From NCBI GenBank assembly GCA_026545765.1, contig CM048843.1, forward strand, positions 7,608,001 through 7,672,000: DNA of 64,000 nt. Direction: 5' to 3'. The position numbers were made by a program, and so were the translations under genes. This DNA comes from Plantago major (taxonomy: Eukaryota > Streptophyta > Magnoliopsida > Lamiales > Plantaginaceae). Under the pieces are notes generated by a model. That model was not told the DNA's origin and made no database searches. It saw only the letters and a program-made list of their open reading frames with translations. Shown piece by piece: positions 1 to 11,621 of the stretch (positions are counted from its first letter, which is position 1; every line of letters begins with the position of its first letter).

Positions 1-217
1 AGTTTGGTAGAGCTTGAGATTGCATAAAAACAGTCCACTCCTTCATTCATTCCAACTAGAAATTACATGATAACCTAGCACTCAAGCCTTGAACCACTAC
101 AGTACACAACTCCAAATCCGAATTTCACCGATTCAACCTCACTTCATCTCAATTCTACTGTTTAATTGCTTTCTAAGGATGTCTTCAGGAACATGGACCT
201 AAACCAACCAACAAGAC

Positions 218-763
218 ATGAATGAAGCATTGAGGGCAGAGTTCGAGTCAATGGAGTTCTGTAACTATAAGCCTCGCAAGCCCGTCTTTAATGGTGTCTC
301 TTGGACCAAATATCCCGGACGTCGCTACGTAGGATGTGAAGACTACAAAGTGAGTACCTTTCCAAAGAAATCTGAAACTTATCCTTTGTACTGCCAATCT
401 CACTTCTTGTTGTTTTCTTCTTTGCAGAAAGATGAGCCCAATTTAGGCTGCAATTACTTTCGGTGGATTGATGAACCTGTGGCACCACATCTTGAAAACA
501 TAATTTTCGGTTTACTTCGCCGGAAAATAATTGCTGAACAGATTGTGCTGAACCTGTAGGAGAAAATCAAAGATATGCGGGATGGAATTCGAAAATTGCT
601 ATCATTGAAGACGACAAAGGATGTGATGTCTGGAGACCCGAGACTGAGGGCAGAAAACAGAGCTCAGGCTGTCGAGATGAATGCTCTTCTTGCGAAGAAC
701 AAATCACTGCTTGCAGAAACCAAACAGCTCAAGGACAGGTTAGAGAAACTGGAACTTGGATAA
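218..763 (+). pseudogene. GRF-type zinc finger/coiled-coil protein, broken by a stop codon
   Basis: Exon 1 is 218-349, a 78-bp intron (GTGAGT...TTTGCAG) spans 350-427, and exon 2 starts at 428. The joined protein shows the GRF zinc-finger pattern: an early Cys, then W-T-x-x-P-G-R-R-Y-x-x-C, then C-x-Y-F-R-W-I-D. GRF fingers bind single-stranded DNA or RNA in other proteins. A TAG at 557-559 stops the frame. The same frame continues from 560 to 763 and encodes a charged, Leu/Lys/Glu-rich segment that looks like a coiled coil. Together they match the layout of small plant GRF-plus-coiled-coil proteins. The stop could come from CAG by one C-to-T change. No canonical splice sites remove it, so I call it a pseudogene. 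A short protein ending at 559 remains possible. The intron is a multiple of three without stops, so retention would also stay open. Confidence 0.7.
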
Positions 764-1370
764 TCATTCTGTTTGGAATGTTTGTTGTCATCGTTTGGAT
801 GTTGTACTGATTTGTAATGTCTTACTCATAGTAGAACACTTGTCGGGTTGGTTCAAATTTGTAATGTTGAATCGGACATAATAGAATCGTCTAATTTAGT
901 AGGCTAATCATTTCAATTTGTTCTTACTATTTGTTTGTTGTATTATGGATGATACGAGCACAAAATTTGAAAGACATGGACTTATTAACAAAATGAAGAA
1001 ATAAGTTTGGAACAAAAAATAAGAACAAGTATATGGAACTTTTTAAGTTAATACACTTCTAAATACAATGAACCAATCACTTGAAATATGTTATGCAATT
1101 TAAGGTTAGTTTAGACCATTTACAAGAAATTTCTGAAAAAAAAACATCTCAATTGCACTAAACCAATCACCACACATGTGCCATTCGAATGTGTAATTCG
1201 GCCGTTTAAATCGCGCATCGAAATTGAGTACCTATCGCTGCGTTTCGCCGATTAATGTGCAATTGAGCCACTTAAAACATTGACCGGGATGTTGACCCAC
1301 AACTTAAACCATTAATTGCATTGTTGAACTCTTTACAACCAATCAGGCGGTAGGTGAATCGAGGGGCATA
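764..1370. other. AT-rich intergenic DNA, no gene seen
   Basis: I see no convincing exon, RNA gene or complete transposon here. The first part is probably the 3' flank of the GRF pseudogene. Confidence 0.5.
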
Positions 1371-3151
1371 ATATATAGTATCAAGCATCAATAGGCACGG
1401 CCATTCTAGAAAAATAGCCGTGAAATTGTTTCAAGACTTTTTATTTTTTTATGTGGTCACGACAAACACAAATAGCAACTTGTAAGCCTTAACATACTAA
1501 TCTCTATAAAGTGTAGTGATATGTATCAAATCAAATGAAATCTTGCAAAGAATAATGTGATCCTACTTAAAATCCCAAACTTCATTATTTTTAGATTCAA
1601 GATGTGGATATATCATATCGAAAAAGAGAGAAAAACATAAGCGATTACATCCCTCAAACTCGAACGTCACGTATTGCAAGTTTATGCGCAAGTTCGCTAC
1701 TATCTTGAGTCACAAAAATCAAACGAAAATAGATAAAGTACTTACAAGTCTAATATATCCAAAATAAGTCCTATATAAGAAAAATCAAATGAACTGGAAT
1801 TAAAGTATTAAACGAATTAGCTACCGTCTGGCAGTCCTTATGAGATCAAGCAATATGGCATCCTTGCCCGAGAGCAAATTGGAATACAACTCGAAGAGCC
1901 ATAGTTCCAGCCACCTCGGGATCAACTCTGATGAATAATCTTTTTAAACCTTGCCAACATCTCATCACTAGCTATCAAAAGCCCAGATTTTGAACCATCA
2001 ATGGAGAAGGCAGACCAGGCAACACAGCAACATTCGAAACTCCTGATATTGCTGCTCTCTGTCCTTCGCTCACATTGATCACTCCCCTGTTCCTGGTTGT
2101 ACAGCAGATGCTGGAGCAGCATTACTGCACACCGAATTGTCATCTCTTGCACGTAACCTTTCGGGAAATGGTAGGAACCTAAAGGATTGCGAAACTACAT
2201 TAAGTGATCATAACATAACAACTGAAAAATTCAGGATATCCTTAGCAAGTGCATACATACAGAGTTTGACAAGGCATACATGTAAATATGAAGGCTGGAT
2301 TACTTGTTCTCAAAAGAACAGAATCCGAACCACCTTTGAACAACATCAAGTACTACTTCCAAATTCCAATATGACAGTATTAAATTTTTGAATCATGACA
2401 TAGACACCAACATTGGTTCAATTGAGAAAACCAATCAAAACAGAAACTAAAAGTATACTATTTTGCTTTAAAAAACACAGCCAACACAATTAGAACTGTA
2501 ATTAAGCTAGAAACCTAAATAAGGGAAGAAACTAATACCTTATGTGCCCGGACAGGGGCTTCTCTACCCTTTGCATTCACCAATCGCCACTGCAAATGTC
2601 ATTATATAGCGTTCGCAACTCATGTGCATCAGCAATTCGACTCTCCCCAGCCTTTCCGCTCCTCACATCATTGTTAAAGCTCAGAATAGACGGCGTGCCA
2701 CCCACGTTCCCATTGTTCATCGAATTCTCTGAGCCACCCCTGTTTCTCATTAGACTAGCCTTACCCCTCAAAACGGAACTTCTTGGTGAGACCGCTGTCT
2801 TCATTTGTGAAACCGGCCTAATACCTCGTCTAAGCAGTGCTCACACTAACTTCCTCAGACAAACCTACAGAACTCTCGTTACAAATCCGGCTACTCTCCG
2901 TAGAGGCAAACCTAGCCTGCCCTTTCCACTACCAGTATCAGTATCCAAGTTCAACAAATCAGTGTGCGATTTAACCTGTTTCGACTAATTTCCTCTCAAT
3001 ATTGCTACTAAATTATTCGTATTGTTTCGACTAATTTCCTCTACAGATTTTCTCAATACCATGATTTTAGCTGGCTCCTGATCCAGCTAGTTTGGGTCCA
3101 TCAGCAATTCAGCACCAAAATAAAAACTCCGAGTCATAATCCAAATTGACA
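1371..3151 (-). pseudogene. Truncated copy of the QWRF gene
   Basis: This stretch matches the QWRF gene at 47187-51400 in the same orientation, in blocks. 1371-1580 matches its 3' flank. 2137-2172 matches 47557-47592. 2173 to about 2390 matches intron 1 from about 49999. 2520-3151 matches the end of intron 1 and the middle of exon 1. The minus frame 2804-2577 still reads like the exon-1 end (R-N-R-G-G-x-E-N-S-M-N-N-G-N), but the QWR region is shifted out of frame. Exons 2-5, most of exon 6 and the N-terminal third of the protein are missing. It is a partial duplicate with a ~2.4-kb internal deletion and cannot encode a QWRF protein. Confidence 0.85.
1810..2136 (-). pseudogene. Unidentified gene fragment inside the QWRF pseudogene
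   Basis: This segment has no counterpart in the QWRF gene. On the minus strand it has protein-like stretches in different frames, for example a run ending W-S-A-F-S-I-D-G-S-K-S-G-L-L-I-A-S and another reading V-D-P-E-V-A-G-T-M-A-L-R-V-V-F. That suggests a frameshifted piece of some other gene. I do not recognise the family. Confidence 0.3.
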
Positions 3152-3281
3152 CAAACATTTCTGACTAAATAAGTGGTCGATACAACCAACCAAACAAGCC
3201 CTTGGGATGAAACACAAACAAATGAAGCTTTTTTTGTCCACACACACATGCACACAGACTTCCCACTAGACCACTTACTCC

Positions 3282-3330
3282 TATATTAACACCAACCTCA
3301 CTCAATTCCAACACTCTCTCTCTCTCTAGC
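3282..3330 (+). promoter_or_regulatory. Candidate core promoter of the LBD gene
   Basis: A weak TATA-like TATATTA at 3282 is followed by a CT-dinucleotide run at about 3313-3327. The start codon is at 3386. TATA-like boxes followed by CT-rich leaders are common in plant promoters. Not proven. Confidence 0.4.
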
Positions 3331-3385
3331 TTTTCCTTTCAGTAGAAGGCATCTTTACACCAAAGGCAGCCAAAGAATAGAAAAA

Positions 3386-4415
3386 ATGAGCTGCAATGGT
3401 TGTAGAGTTCTCCGAAAAGGTTGCAGTGAAGAGTGCATCCTTCGTCCATGTCTGGAATGGATCGAATCTCCTCAAGGTCAAGGAAACGCCGTTGTTTTCC
3501 TCTCAAAGTTCTTTGGCCGTAGCGACCTCATGTCCTTCATCTCCAATGTTCCCGCTCCCAAACGCCCAGGTCTTAACCGTTTTGTTCAACTGTCTGTTTC
3601 TATTGTCTTGTAGAAATTTTCCAAATTCTATTTTTGTAAACTTAAAGAAGCATCAATTATTGGATTTTTAGCACTTACAGAAAAAACCCATATGGAAAAT
3701 CAACTAAAAGCCGGATTTTGCATGTGGGACTTGTTTTCCTGAATTTCATTTCTGAACAACTGAAAATTCAGAATGTTGTCTTTCACTTTTAGAATCCATG
3801 TTTCTTCTCCAATGTACTCAATTGCAAACAAGCAGGATAATTTTATCTCTTTGACAATTGATGAAACTATCTTCTTTTGTTTTTTAGATGGATAGGATAT
3901 ATAGTACACAATAAAAACATAGACGCTTAAGTTATGATCACTTAATTTCAAGAACCATGATTTTGACAGAATCTATGGATATGTGACACCTACAGAAAAA
4001 ATCTCGATAGGAAATTGGACAAAAGATCTGATTTTAGATAAATTTATTTGGTTTTGTTTAATTTGCAGCTTTGTTCCAGTCTCTCTTGTTCGAGGCATGT
4101 GGTCGTACGATCAATCCGGTTGGCGGTGCAGTTGGTTTACTCTCCACGGGGCACTGGCACATCTGCCAGGAAGCCGTGGAGACAATTCTCTCCGGTGGTG
4201 CTCTCCGACCGGTTGACGGCAGAATGTTTGGTGCTCCTCCACCGGTGGTTATGGGGCAGGAGTCTAGGTACAACAACAAGGCGTTCATGCATGGGACGAA
4301 TGGTATGATGGTCGAAATCGGGGAGTCGTTGCGAAATACGACATCGTATGGATCGTCGGGTGTATCAGATGGTGGTTGCAGCAAAGAGCCAAAACTTCTA
4401 AACCTTTTTGCCTGA
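3386..4415 (+). CDS. LOB-domain protein, class II (LBD37/38/39-like)
   Basis: Exon 1 is 3386-3569, the intron 3570-4068 (GTCTTA...TTTGCAG) splits a codon in phase 1, and exon 2 is 4069-4415, giving 176 residues. The N-terminal C-block is C-N-G-C-R-V-L-R-K-G-C-S-E-E-C, a CX2CX6CX3C zinc motif. It is followed by F-F-G-R-S-D-L-M-S-F-I-S, and exon 2 opens with A-L-F-Q-S-L-L-F-E-A-C-G-R and a G-A-V-G-L-L block. These are signatures of class II LBD proteins and fit the LBD37/38/39 clade best. In Arabidopsis those are nuclear repressors that respond to nitrogen supply and repress anthocyanin genes. The leucine zipper of class I is absent, as expected. The tail after the LOB domain is about 70 residues, shorter than in typical clade members. 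The start is the first ATG and sits directly on the C-block. It looks intact. The function is inferred from family. Confidence 0.9.
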
Positions 4416-6369
4416 TTAATGGTGATGCTAGTGAGAATGGAGGGAGCTAAATGACATGAGTTTTTTTTTGTTGTTTTGTTCCTTTTCTTTTATTGGTCTA
4501 AACTTGGAACGGTATCGTTTTTTCTTTTTAACTAGAAAATGAGAATAAGTAATTTGAGGTATAAGAGTCTAATTCACTTGGTGAAAATGGGGTTAATGGT
4601 TGAGATAGAGATGATGATCTGAGTGAGTTGAGTCAGTGTCATCTTTGAAGTAGTTTTCATTAGTTGTTGAATCCTTTTACCTTTTGTTATTAATAAGTGG
4701 TACTCTCTTTGTAGGAGACTGCTTTGGTTCTAATAAATTAAGGACAATTAGTGATATGATTATATGCCTGCCTTTTGCTTTCTTTCAAGTATGCTGTATA
4801 GTAGAAGTATTGCTTAAGTTTGAAATTAGTAAATTTATTTGCATGTAACAAGTATGTTAATATACACATTTGTATGTCAAGGTTAAAAGACGCGGAGATT
4901 GTTTGTCGAGTAGTGAGTAAAATAGAAGTGGGTTTGATAAAAAAGAAATTTGTTTGTCGAGTATTAAAAGAGGAGATTGATGAAAACCTTTGTTTGTCTG
5001 AGTAATGCATGAATAGGAGTGGTGATTTATACGTTGTCGTATTATGTTGCATTCTCTTAATATAATTGATAAGTTGTCGTATCACATTATCATATGTTCA
5101 TTAATGCATTATATATGTTCGTCACATCATGCAATTTTTAGGTTGTAGATATGTATTCCATTAAGATTATACGATAGGGGAGAACTATTGGATCATACAT
5201 GATACTTTCATCATAGGAATTATTAAGGATAACTATTGTAGAATTGAAATTTTGAAATGGTTAGTGGAGAGAACTCTATGTCTCTTTCATATTAAATGAT
5301 TTATGTTACATTATGGATTTTTATACACTTAATTTGGTTAAACGACAATTTGAAATAACTAATTGTGTTGCGTCATTTCTGAAAATGGTACTAATATAGT
5401 TGTCAAACATTCAATTTTATTATAGTAGATGAGAGTTTTATTTGTAAACTCCAATTTTCACGATTTGGAGAAGGGTGCACAACATAAACTTTTCTTGATC
5501 TTCCTGGAATGTGTAGTATTTTTTTATATACTTTTACTAAATGAAGTCACATTTCTCAAGTCCTCTAATAATTCATAGTAGCAGTATTACTTGCTGGAAA
5601 TTGTGAATAACAAAAGTAGTAAACTTAATACCTTGTGGAGTATGTTTGCTAAGAGACCACTTATTAATTATTCGTTAATAAAGTAAACAAAATATATATT
5701 CGTAAGCCACTATATAAGAGTTTCGAATCAATCTATTGCATGCCAAAAACATACCTTGAGTTAGTGAAGAATAAGAGCTCAAAGTTGAAAAGTTAAGTGG
5801 GTTTATCCCACATTGCTAGTATATGAAAATCTTTTCTAGTTTATAACCAATTGCACCATACTACTTGTTCAAGTGTGATGGTAATGTTATAGTAAACTCT
5901 ATATGTGAACACATCTGAATTGATTAATTCCTCACCTATAAATACATCACATCTTGCATTAATTTGTGTATATTATAAATCTTAATACATATGAGAGTGT
6001 ATAAACTATAAACAAGTGCTCCAAATTGTGAGGATTCGGAGTAGTAATCTAGAGTCTAGACACAAATTAAAATCTTGTTGTTCTTCCTCTAAACAGGGAA
6101 TGCGCTTAATTAATATTTTTCACAATGTAGTAGTTGAATTGAAGGTTGTTGGTTTAATTTGTTAAATGTAGTTTGATCGATCGACAACATTGGTATCCGC
6201 ATGCAGGAATTTGATTATGTTACGACATCTTGAAGGGAGTGATATTTGGGATGTGTTGTCAAGACAAAAATAAAAGGGTTAAAAACAATACAGTACAGTA
6301 CAGTACACTAGTACAGTAAGTAGCATTATGTTATGTGTCAGGTAAAAATTCTCCATCTTAATTTCTTAA
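4416..6369. other. AT-rich intergenic DNA between the LBD gene and the MULE
   Basis: The first few hundred bases are the 3' flank of the LBD gene. Short open frames on both strands have no family resemblance and AT-driven composition. No transposon with matching ends was found. Confidence 0.5.
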
Positions 6370-6378
6370 TTAATTAAT
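6370..6378. repeat. Left 9-bp target-site duplication of the MULE
   Basis: TTAATTAAT here is repeated exactly at 25838-25846, directly outside the opposite end of the element. Nine bp is the Mutator-class length. The word is low in complexity, but both copies abut the GGG...CCC termini exactly. Confidence 0.75.
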
Positions 6379-6560
6379 GGGAGTTTTACAAAACCCACCC
6401 CTCATGTTTGGCCCCATCTCAAATTGGCGCCTGCTGTAGGAACAATTACAAATAATTCCTGGCAATGAACTATTTTTTAAAACTAATTACATATACACCC
6501 AAAAGTCAACGCCGGAAGCCACCTCACTCCGCAGACACACGCCTGTGATGATTTGGCATG
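6379..6560 (+). repeat. Left terminal inverted repeat of the MULE
   Basis: It pairs with the reverse complement of the right end near 25690-25837. Similarity is patchy but extends past 100 bp. A second, inverted partial copy of the subterminal sequence lies at about 6600-6725, where GGGTGTATCTGTAATA occurs twice (near 6667 and 6703). Confidence 0.7.
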
Positions 6561-6784
6561 CCATGTCATCATTTCTTTTCCTGTTTAATTAATTCATGCT
6601 GAGTTTATTTGTAATTAGTTTCATATGCACATATGACTGTATGTTGACCATGGCTTGACCTACAGGTTGTGGGTGTATCTGTAATACGTTTATGGGACAT
6701 GTGGGTGTATCTGTAATAAAAATGGTGAATTTTTGAAAAAAAACTAGCCGTTACTAGCTAGCCGTTTTTTTTCAAATTTTTGGC

Positions 6785-6841
6785 TATAAATAGCCTTTCT
6801 TCTGCAGCTTCTCATACTCTTCTTCTTCTTCTTCTTCTTCT
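6785..6841 (+). promoter_or_regulatory. TATA box and CTT-repeat leader of the GRF gene
   Basis: TATAAATA occupies 6785-6792, about 75 bp before the ATG at 6867. A (CTT)n run follows at about 6817-6841, within the expected 5' leader. Confidence 0.65.
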
Positions 6842-6866
6842 ATTTCTTTGATCTTTCTACTCAATT

Positions 6867-7211
6867 ATGGCTCAAAACACCTCAAGTTCAAGTTCTCGAA
6901 GGGTTGCAAATTGCCGCCACTATAGTTGTTTCCGGTGTTGCACGGTGGTGGTTTCAAATAGTGCGAAGAATAACGGTAGGTTGTATTATCGTTGTCCTCA
7001 TCATGGTTGGTCTCATTGGTACAATGTCGAAGAGGATATCGCCAATTCTCAACTCAACACAAATGAGTATGAAGGGACAAGCCAAATGACTAATGAAGCT
7101 GGGAGAGTTGGAAGAGATGATCCAGACATATTCCTTAGGAAATTAGTTGTAGTTAACCTAGTGTTGTTTGGTGTGTTCTTATGTTGTCTAATTGTGAAGA
7201 TTATCACTTGA
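6867..7211 (+). CDS. Small GRF-type zinc-finger protein with C-terminal membrane segment (MULE cargo)
   Basis: A single open frame of 114 residues with no intron. After a Ser-rich start there is C-R-H-Y-S-C-F-R-C-C, then N-G-R-L-Y-Y-R-C-P and W-S-H-W-Y-N. This is a divergent GRF finger in which the usual F-x-W is replaced by H-W-Y. Residues about 93-113 (L-V-V-V-N-L-V-L-F-G-V-F-L-C-C-L-I-V) form one hydrophobic helix at the extreme C terminus, so a tail-anchored membrane protein is likely. The gene lies between the left terminal repeat and the convergent transposase gene, with its own TATA box. Its role is unknown: it could be captured host sequence or a MULE accessory gene. The open frame suggests recent function. 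Confidence 0.7.
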   Translation: MAQNTSSSSSRRVANCRHYSCFRCCTVVVSNSAKNNGRLYYRCPHHGWSHWYNVEEDIANSQLNTNEYEGTSQMTNEAGRVGRDDPDIFLRKLVVVNLVLFGVFLCCLIVKIIT

Positions 7212-7513
7212 TGTTCTAAGTGTCTAGGTCTATTGGTATTCAAATCACTATCATGTAAACAAAGTATGCATGTACTGAAAGGAAATTGCCAAATTTTCAT
7301 AGTGAACTTGTCTCCATAATATTACACTGTCTCCAATAAAAAACATGCAAATAGTCTCCAAAAACATGAAATCCCCCAAACTGTTTAACATGCTAGACAA
7401 AATGATTCAGAATAGAAAGCTAGAACAGAAAAACACTAAACAGAGTAGCTGACTTGATTGTTTTAAACATGAACAAATGAAAACCATCAAAACATCAAGT
7501 CTGTCACCAAATC

Positions 7514-10163
7514 TCAGAAGATATCAGGCTGGCTCATGGGCTGACTGCATTGTTCTTGTACTTGTGTTGCCTTTCTCCCTTTCCTTCTCTTAGATGGACC
7601 TGCTCCACTTGTGCCAGCTTGATTGGTTCTCTTACTCTGAGAGTACACAATACATAAGACATAAATGGAGGATAAACAATGTGAAAAATAGAAAAACAGA
7701 ACCACAAGCACAAGAACTTACCCTTGAGGCTGTAGAACTTAGACCAGCATTAGATGCATTTCCTTCACTTGTGCCAGCATTACTTGGACCAGCTCCACCA
7801 GTAGTGCTTGGACCAGTTCCTTGTCTTTGTCTTTGAGTCTAGAATATACAAAATGCATACATTTAGAGAAACATGTAAGCAAAAGAAAGCATGTGCATAT
7901 AAGAAAATGAGACAGGAAACTTACACATTTCCTTTTGTTGTGCCCTGTGTTGCCACAATTTGTGCATCTACCTGGAGCTCTAAGAGACTGATTAGAAGAC
8001 TTAGGAGACTCACTTAGATGCCTAATCCTCTTCTCAGCTGGCCTGCCAGGTGCTCTCTTGACATCAGGTGGGTTGCAAAGATCAGTTGTCAAGTCTTGTG
8101 GCCAAAATGGGGATTGAGGTACAAGATTCAAAACTATATCATAGGTTCTTTGATATGAAGCTTTGGTATGATTTTCAGACAAATAGTTCACAGTGTTATC
8201 CCTAAGCTCCTGAATACCCAACCAGGCATGCATACATGGGATACCACTTATGTCCCATCACTTGCAGTCACAAGTTCTCTCATCCAAGTTGGTGATGAAT
8301 TTAAAGCTCAAATCCTCCACTTCAAACACCCTTCCAGCCTCAGTCACAATTCTACAGTTCCTTGATTTCTGAGCTATCTCATTCAACTTAGCTAGGGTCC
8401 TAGGAATCACAACAGATAGACAGCTTGCACCTTACCTCCTTCTAACTGTGATCCTTTTCATGACTTGTTGCCTTATTCCCTCAAGTATGTTGTAAACAGA
8501 GAAGCCCCTAACTGTTTCTAACCATTAATTAAAACTTTCACTGCAGTTATTTGTGACATGATCTACTTTAACTACTGGATCATATGAGTGTCTAGCCCAA
8601 TGTCCCAAAGGTATTTTCATTAGCCACTCAACTGCTTCTGGCCTAGTTGATCTTAACCTATTCATAGCCTTATTAAAGCTGTAAAGAGTGTAAGAGGTAG
8701 AAGCTTGCCAGAAAAGTCTTCTTAGCTCCTTAGAAGTCCACTTCAATTTGAAGTTGTCATAGATATGTTTGGCACAATGCCTATTTGTCACAGTAGGATA
8801 AATTTCCTCCATGGCAGGTACAAGTCCCTACAAATACATAACTCCAATAGTTAGTAGATGAAAGCCAAACATATTAATTACATTTGAAGCACATGAAAAC
8901 TCAAGTACCTTCTGCCTATCTGCCATGAAATGCCAATGGAAATCTAGATTGAATGTGCCAAGCATGTTTGTCAAGCAATGGAGGAAAAATCCCCAACTTT
9001 CCTTATTCTCTGAGTCCACTATTGCAACTGCTACTGGGAAGATTCCAAAGTCTGCATCAGTGCCTATTGCACTTAGAAGATAGCCTCCATACTTGCCTCT
9101 TAGGTGGCACCCATCAAAGAAGAGAAATGGTGCACACCCATTCAGAAACCCTCTCTTCAAGGCATCAAGACCCATAAATATCCTTTTGAATAAAGGTCCC
9201 CTCCCTATTTGCTCAAGATCCCTCTGCAACTCCAAAGTTGAACCTGGATTGGTTCTCCTCAACATCTGCACATACTTTGGCATCATTTGGTATCCTTCTT
9301 CAGGATTACCACCCAACAAATCAAGTGCCTTCACTCTTGCCCTGTACATCCTCATGTAAGGGACTGTAACTCCAAGCTTATTTGTAGCCCAACTCATCAA
9401 CTTGTATGTATCGAAGGATGGATTTGCTGACAACTCATCAAGTACCTAGCATACATGCAAACATATGTTATTAACTTCTATATAACTAAAGCATATGACA
9501 AGTAATTGAAAGCAAAGTAGTTACCTTTGATGCCAACCAGTTTTGGTCTGCCTCCTTGTTATTAACTTGCTTGAGGCATGTATGTTGTCCATTGTATGTT
9601 TTGACAACCATGGTCTTCTTGTCAGACATGGAGCTGCAATGAAGCCTCCAATGACACCCCTTACCTAAACATATACAAGTAAATCTGGCCACCTCATTCT
9701 TGACTCTTTTACACTTGAACCCAACCTTAATTGCAAACTCCTTCACCTTACATCTAAGCTCCTGAATATCAACAAAGGTATCACCAACCTTGAATTCCCT
9801 ATCCCAATTCTGATTATCCCTTACAAACTCATCCTCCACCCAATCAACATCACTATAGTACTGTGGCTATTCATACTCACTTTCATCACTGGACAACTCC
9901 AATTCATACTCACGCCTGAATTCAGCCTCTCCATTATGACCCTCAGTCTCCTCATCACCATTGTCCCCTGCATCTTGAGTTGTAATCTTTTGAAATCCAA
10001 TCTCTTCATCTTCTGAATCATACATATACTGTGTTTTGGGCCTATCCTCCTCACAGTCAATCTCATGTTCACTATCAATCTCCACAGTTTCATGATTACC
10101 AATGTTCTCATTCACACTCTCATGTATAGTTTCATGTTTAGTTGCATTAGTGGATGCATTTTC
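7514..10163 (-). pseudogene. mudrA-type MULE transposase, C-terminal part
   Basis: This is the downstream part of the split transposase gene. It holds an acidic linker (10163-9867), the MuDR DNA-binding domain (about 9839-9530, C-K-R-V...C-I-C-L-G-K-G-C-H-W-R-L), the MULE catalytic domain (about 9433-8525; first Asp in F-F-D-G-C-H-L-R-G-K-Y-G-G, second in A-D-R-Q-K), a SWIM zinc finger (about 8270-8220) and a C-terminal CX2CX4HX4C zinc knuckle near 7930. Introns with normal borders fall near 9448-9524, 8828-8907, 7845-7923 and 7645-7725, and the frame ends at 7514. At least two stops break it: a TAG at 9867-9869 and a TGA inside the SWIM finger (C-D-C-K-stop-W). The protein would bind the element ends and catalyse cut-and-paste transposition if intact. 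Confidence 0.85.
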
Positions 10164-10167
10164 AGTG

Positions 10168-10172
10168 TTGAG
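10168..10172. repeat. Probable target duplication of the gypsy element (left)
   Basis: TTGAG here matches TTGAG at 24119-24123 just outside the other LTR. Four of these bases also fit the LTR end (TGAG), so the exact boundary is ambiguous by 4 bp. Confidence 0.55.
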
Positions 10173-11030
10173 GGGTGAAACCTCCAACACTAACTAACTA
10201 AACTATCACAAATAACCTAGTCTATGACCCGCCTCCGACTTGAGGTCCGACGTAGCACTGGACCGAGCTTGTGTACCTGAAAGGACTAAGGGGGGGGGGG
10301 GGGGGGTTAGAATGGGTTACCCGGATTGCCTATGTCAATCCGGTAAGAGACTTTACTCAAGAGAGAGTTGGAAGCTCTCAATGTAATAGTTATGAGGGAT
10401 TATTATTATAATACTTGGGGATTCTTCCCTTGATATTGCTTACCTTAAGGTCATGGACCTTGTACTATATTTATAGTTATCACATGCTTATGAGTTGGCT
10501 CACAAGATGATGCCAAGTGTACGTTCCAGATTTGGACACCAATGCTACCTTTGGCCCATGGCCCATTAGTGAACAGTAATCCAATACTAATCAATGGGCC
10601 TGGGAGGGTAGTTTGGACCTTTCCCCTACTTGAGTACTGTTTCGCCTGTTGGGTCCGTGTTGGTCCCTTGGATAGATCTGTCTGCTTGGATGATCTTCCC
10701 TTGGGTAACTCTGGATGTCCGAGCCAAGAGTCTCACGGAAGTATCTCAGTAGTTTTGTTATACGTTTGGTCTTGATGTGATGGTGGCATCCGAGATTCCC
10801 TCGTCCGGTCCGTTTGGCATCTCTGTACTGACGTAGCCAGGATTAGAAGTCGTTTTCCCAGCTAGCTCGGACTAGCTGTGAGGGCGTAGCGACTTTAGCG
10901 TACTGGTTGATTCACTTTGGTCGGACCATGTGAGGTCGGACCAGTACTGAATTGACTAATTAAGTCGTGATGCGCTTTAGGACACGCTCTATGGCGCCCT
11001 TAACGGATTGGACACATGTCTGTAACAACA
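10169..11030 (-). repeat. 3' LTR of the gypsy element
   Basis: Nearly identical to 23261-24118. On the minus strand it starts TGTTGTTAC and ends with CACCCCTCA. It carries a poly(G) tract on the plus strand at about 10289-10306, and CTATAAATATA on the minus strand near 10467-10480, the likely LTR core promoter. Confidence 0.93.
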
Positions 11031-11046
11031 TATGTCCCCCTAGTTT
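11031..11046 (-). other. Polypurine tract of the gypsy element
   Basis: On the minus strand, CTAGGGGGACATA lies directly before the 3' LTR, where the plus-strand DNA primer is expected. Confidence 0.7.
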
Positions 11047-11621
11047 CCAAGTATCTTAGTAGAAGATAGTTGGTAACTATGAAAAGAACAAGTGTGTTGT
11101 GGAGCGTGTCCGAATCGTTAACTGAAAAAAGGAAAAAAAATCCTTTTTGTTGAGATCCGTCATCCGTGTTCTTAGGAATTCGATATATCTCTCTCCCCCC
11201 CCTTCCTTCTACAGTTCGAGTTATGTAATAGCTCGAACTGTAGATGGAAAAGGTATTTGTATTCGAGATATATAGATCCGAGTATGGTTAGGATCTGACG
11301 TGGTCCTCTGGAAGCTATCCGTTGGACCGATTGTTGAATTGGTCCTCCCGGGTCGCTGATCCGTAAGCCTAAGAGGCCCAATAGGTTGTCCGTTCGGCCC
11401 ACGGGGGAAAGATCCCGAGTAAAGGGACGCGACCGTTGGATCAGGACGACCTCAACGGTTGGGGTTCGAAGCCCGATTGATGTGACGCGTCTGTCAAGCA
11501 TTAAATGCGACGTACTGACAGCCATCCACTCGCAAAGCGGCACAACCCTTGGATTGGAGAGGATCAACGGCTGGGATTCAAATCCAAGCAATGTGACTCT
11601 TTGCTTTCCCCAAATTGCCCT

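Noticed and set aside
557..559. Stop-codon readthrough or recoding in the GRF gene
   Set aside because: No supporting signal; one C-to-T change in a Gln codon is simpler.
1922..2152. Independent minus-strand gene
   Set aside because: Too short, with protein-like stretches in different frames; kept only as an unidentified fragment.
2542..2988. Plus-strand frame of 148 codons
   Set aside because: Antisense to the QWRF pseudogene.
4058..4384. Minus-strand frame of 108 codons
   Set aside because: Shadow of LBD exon 2.
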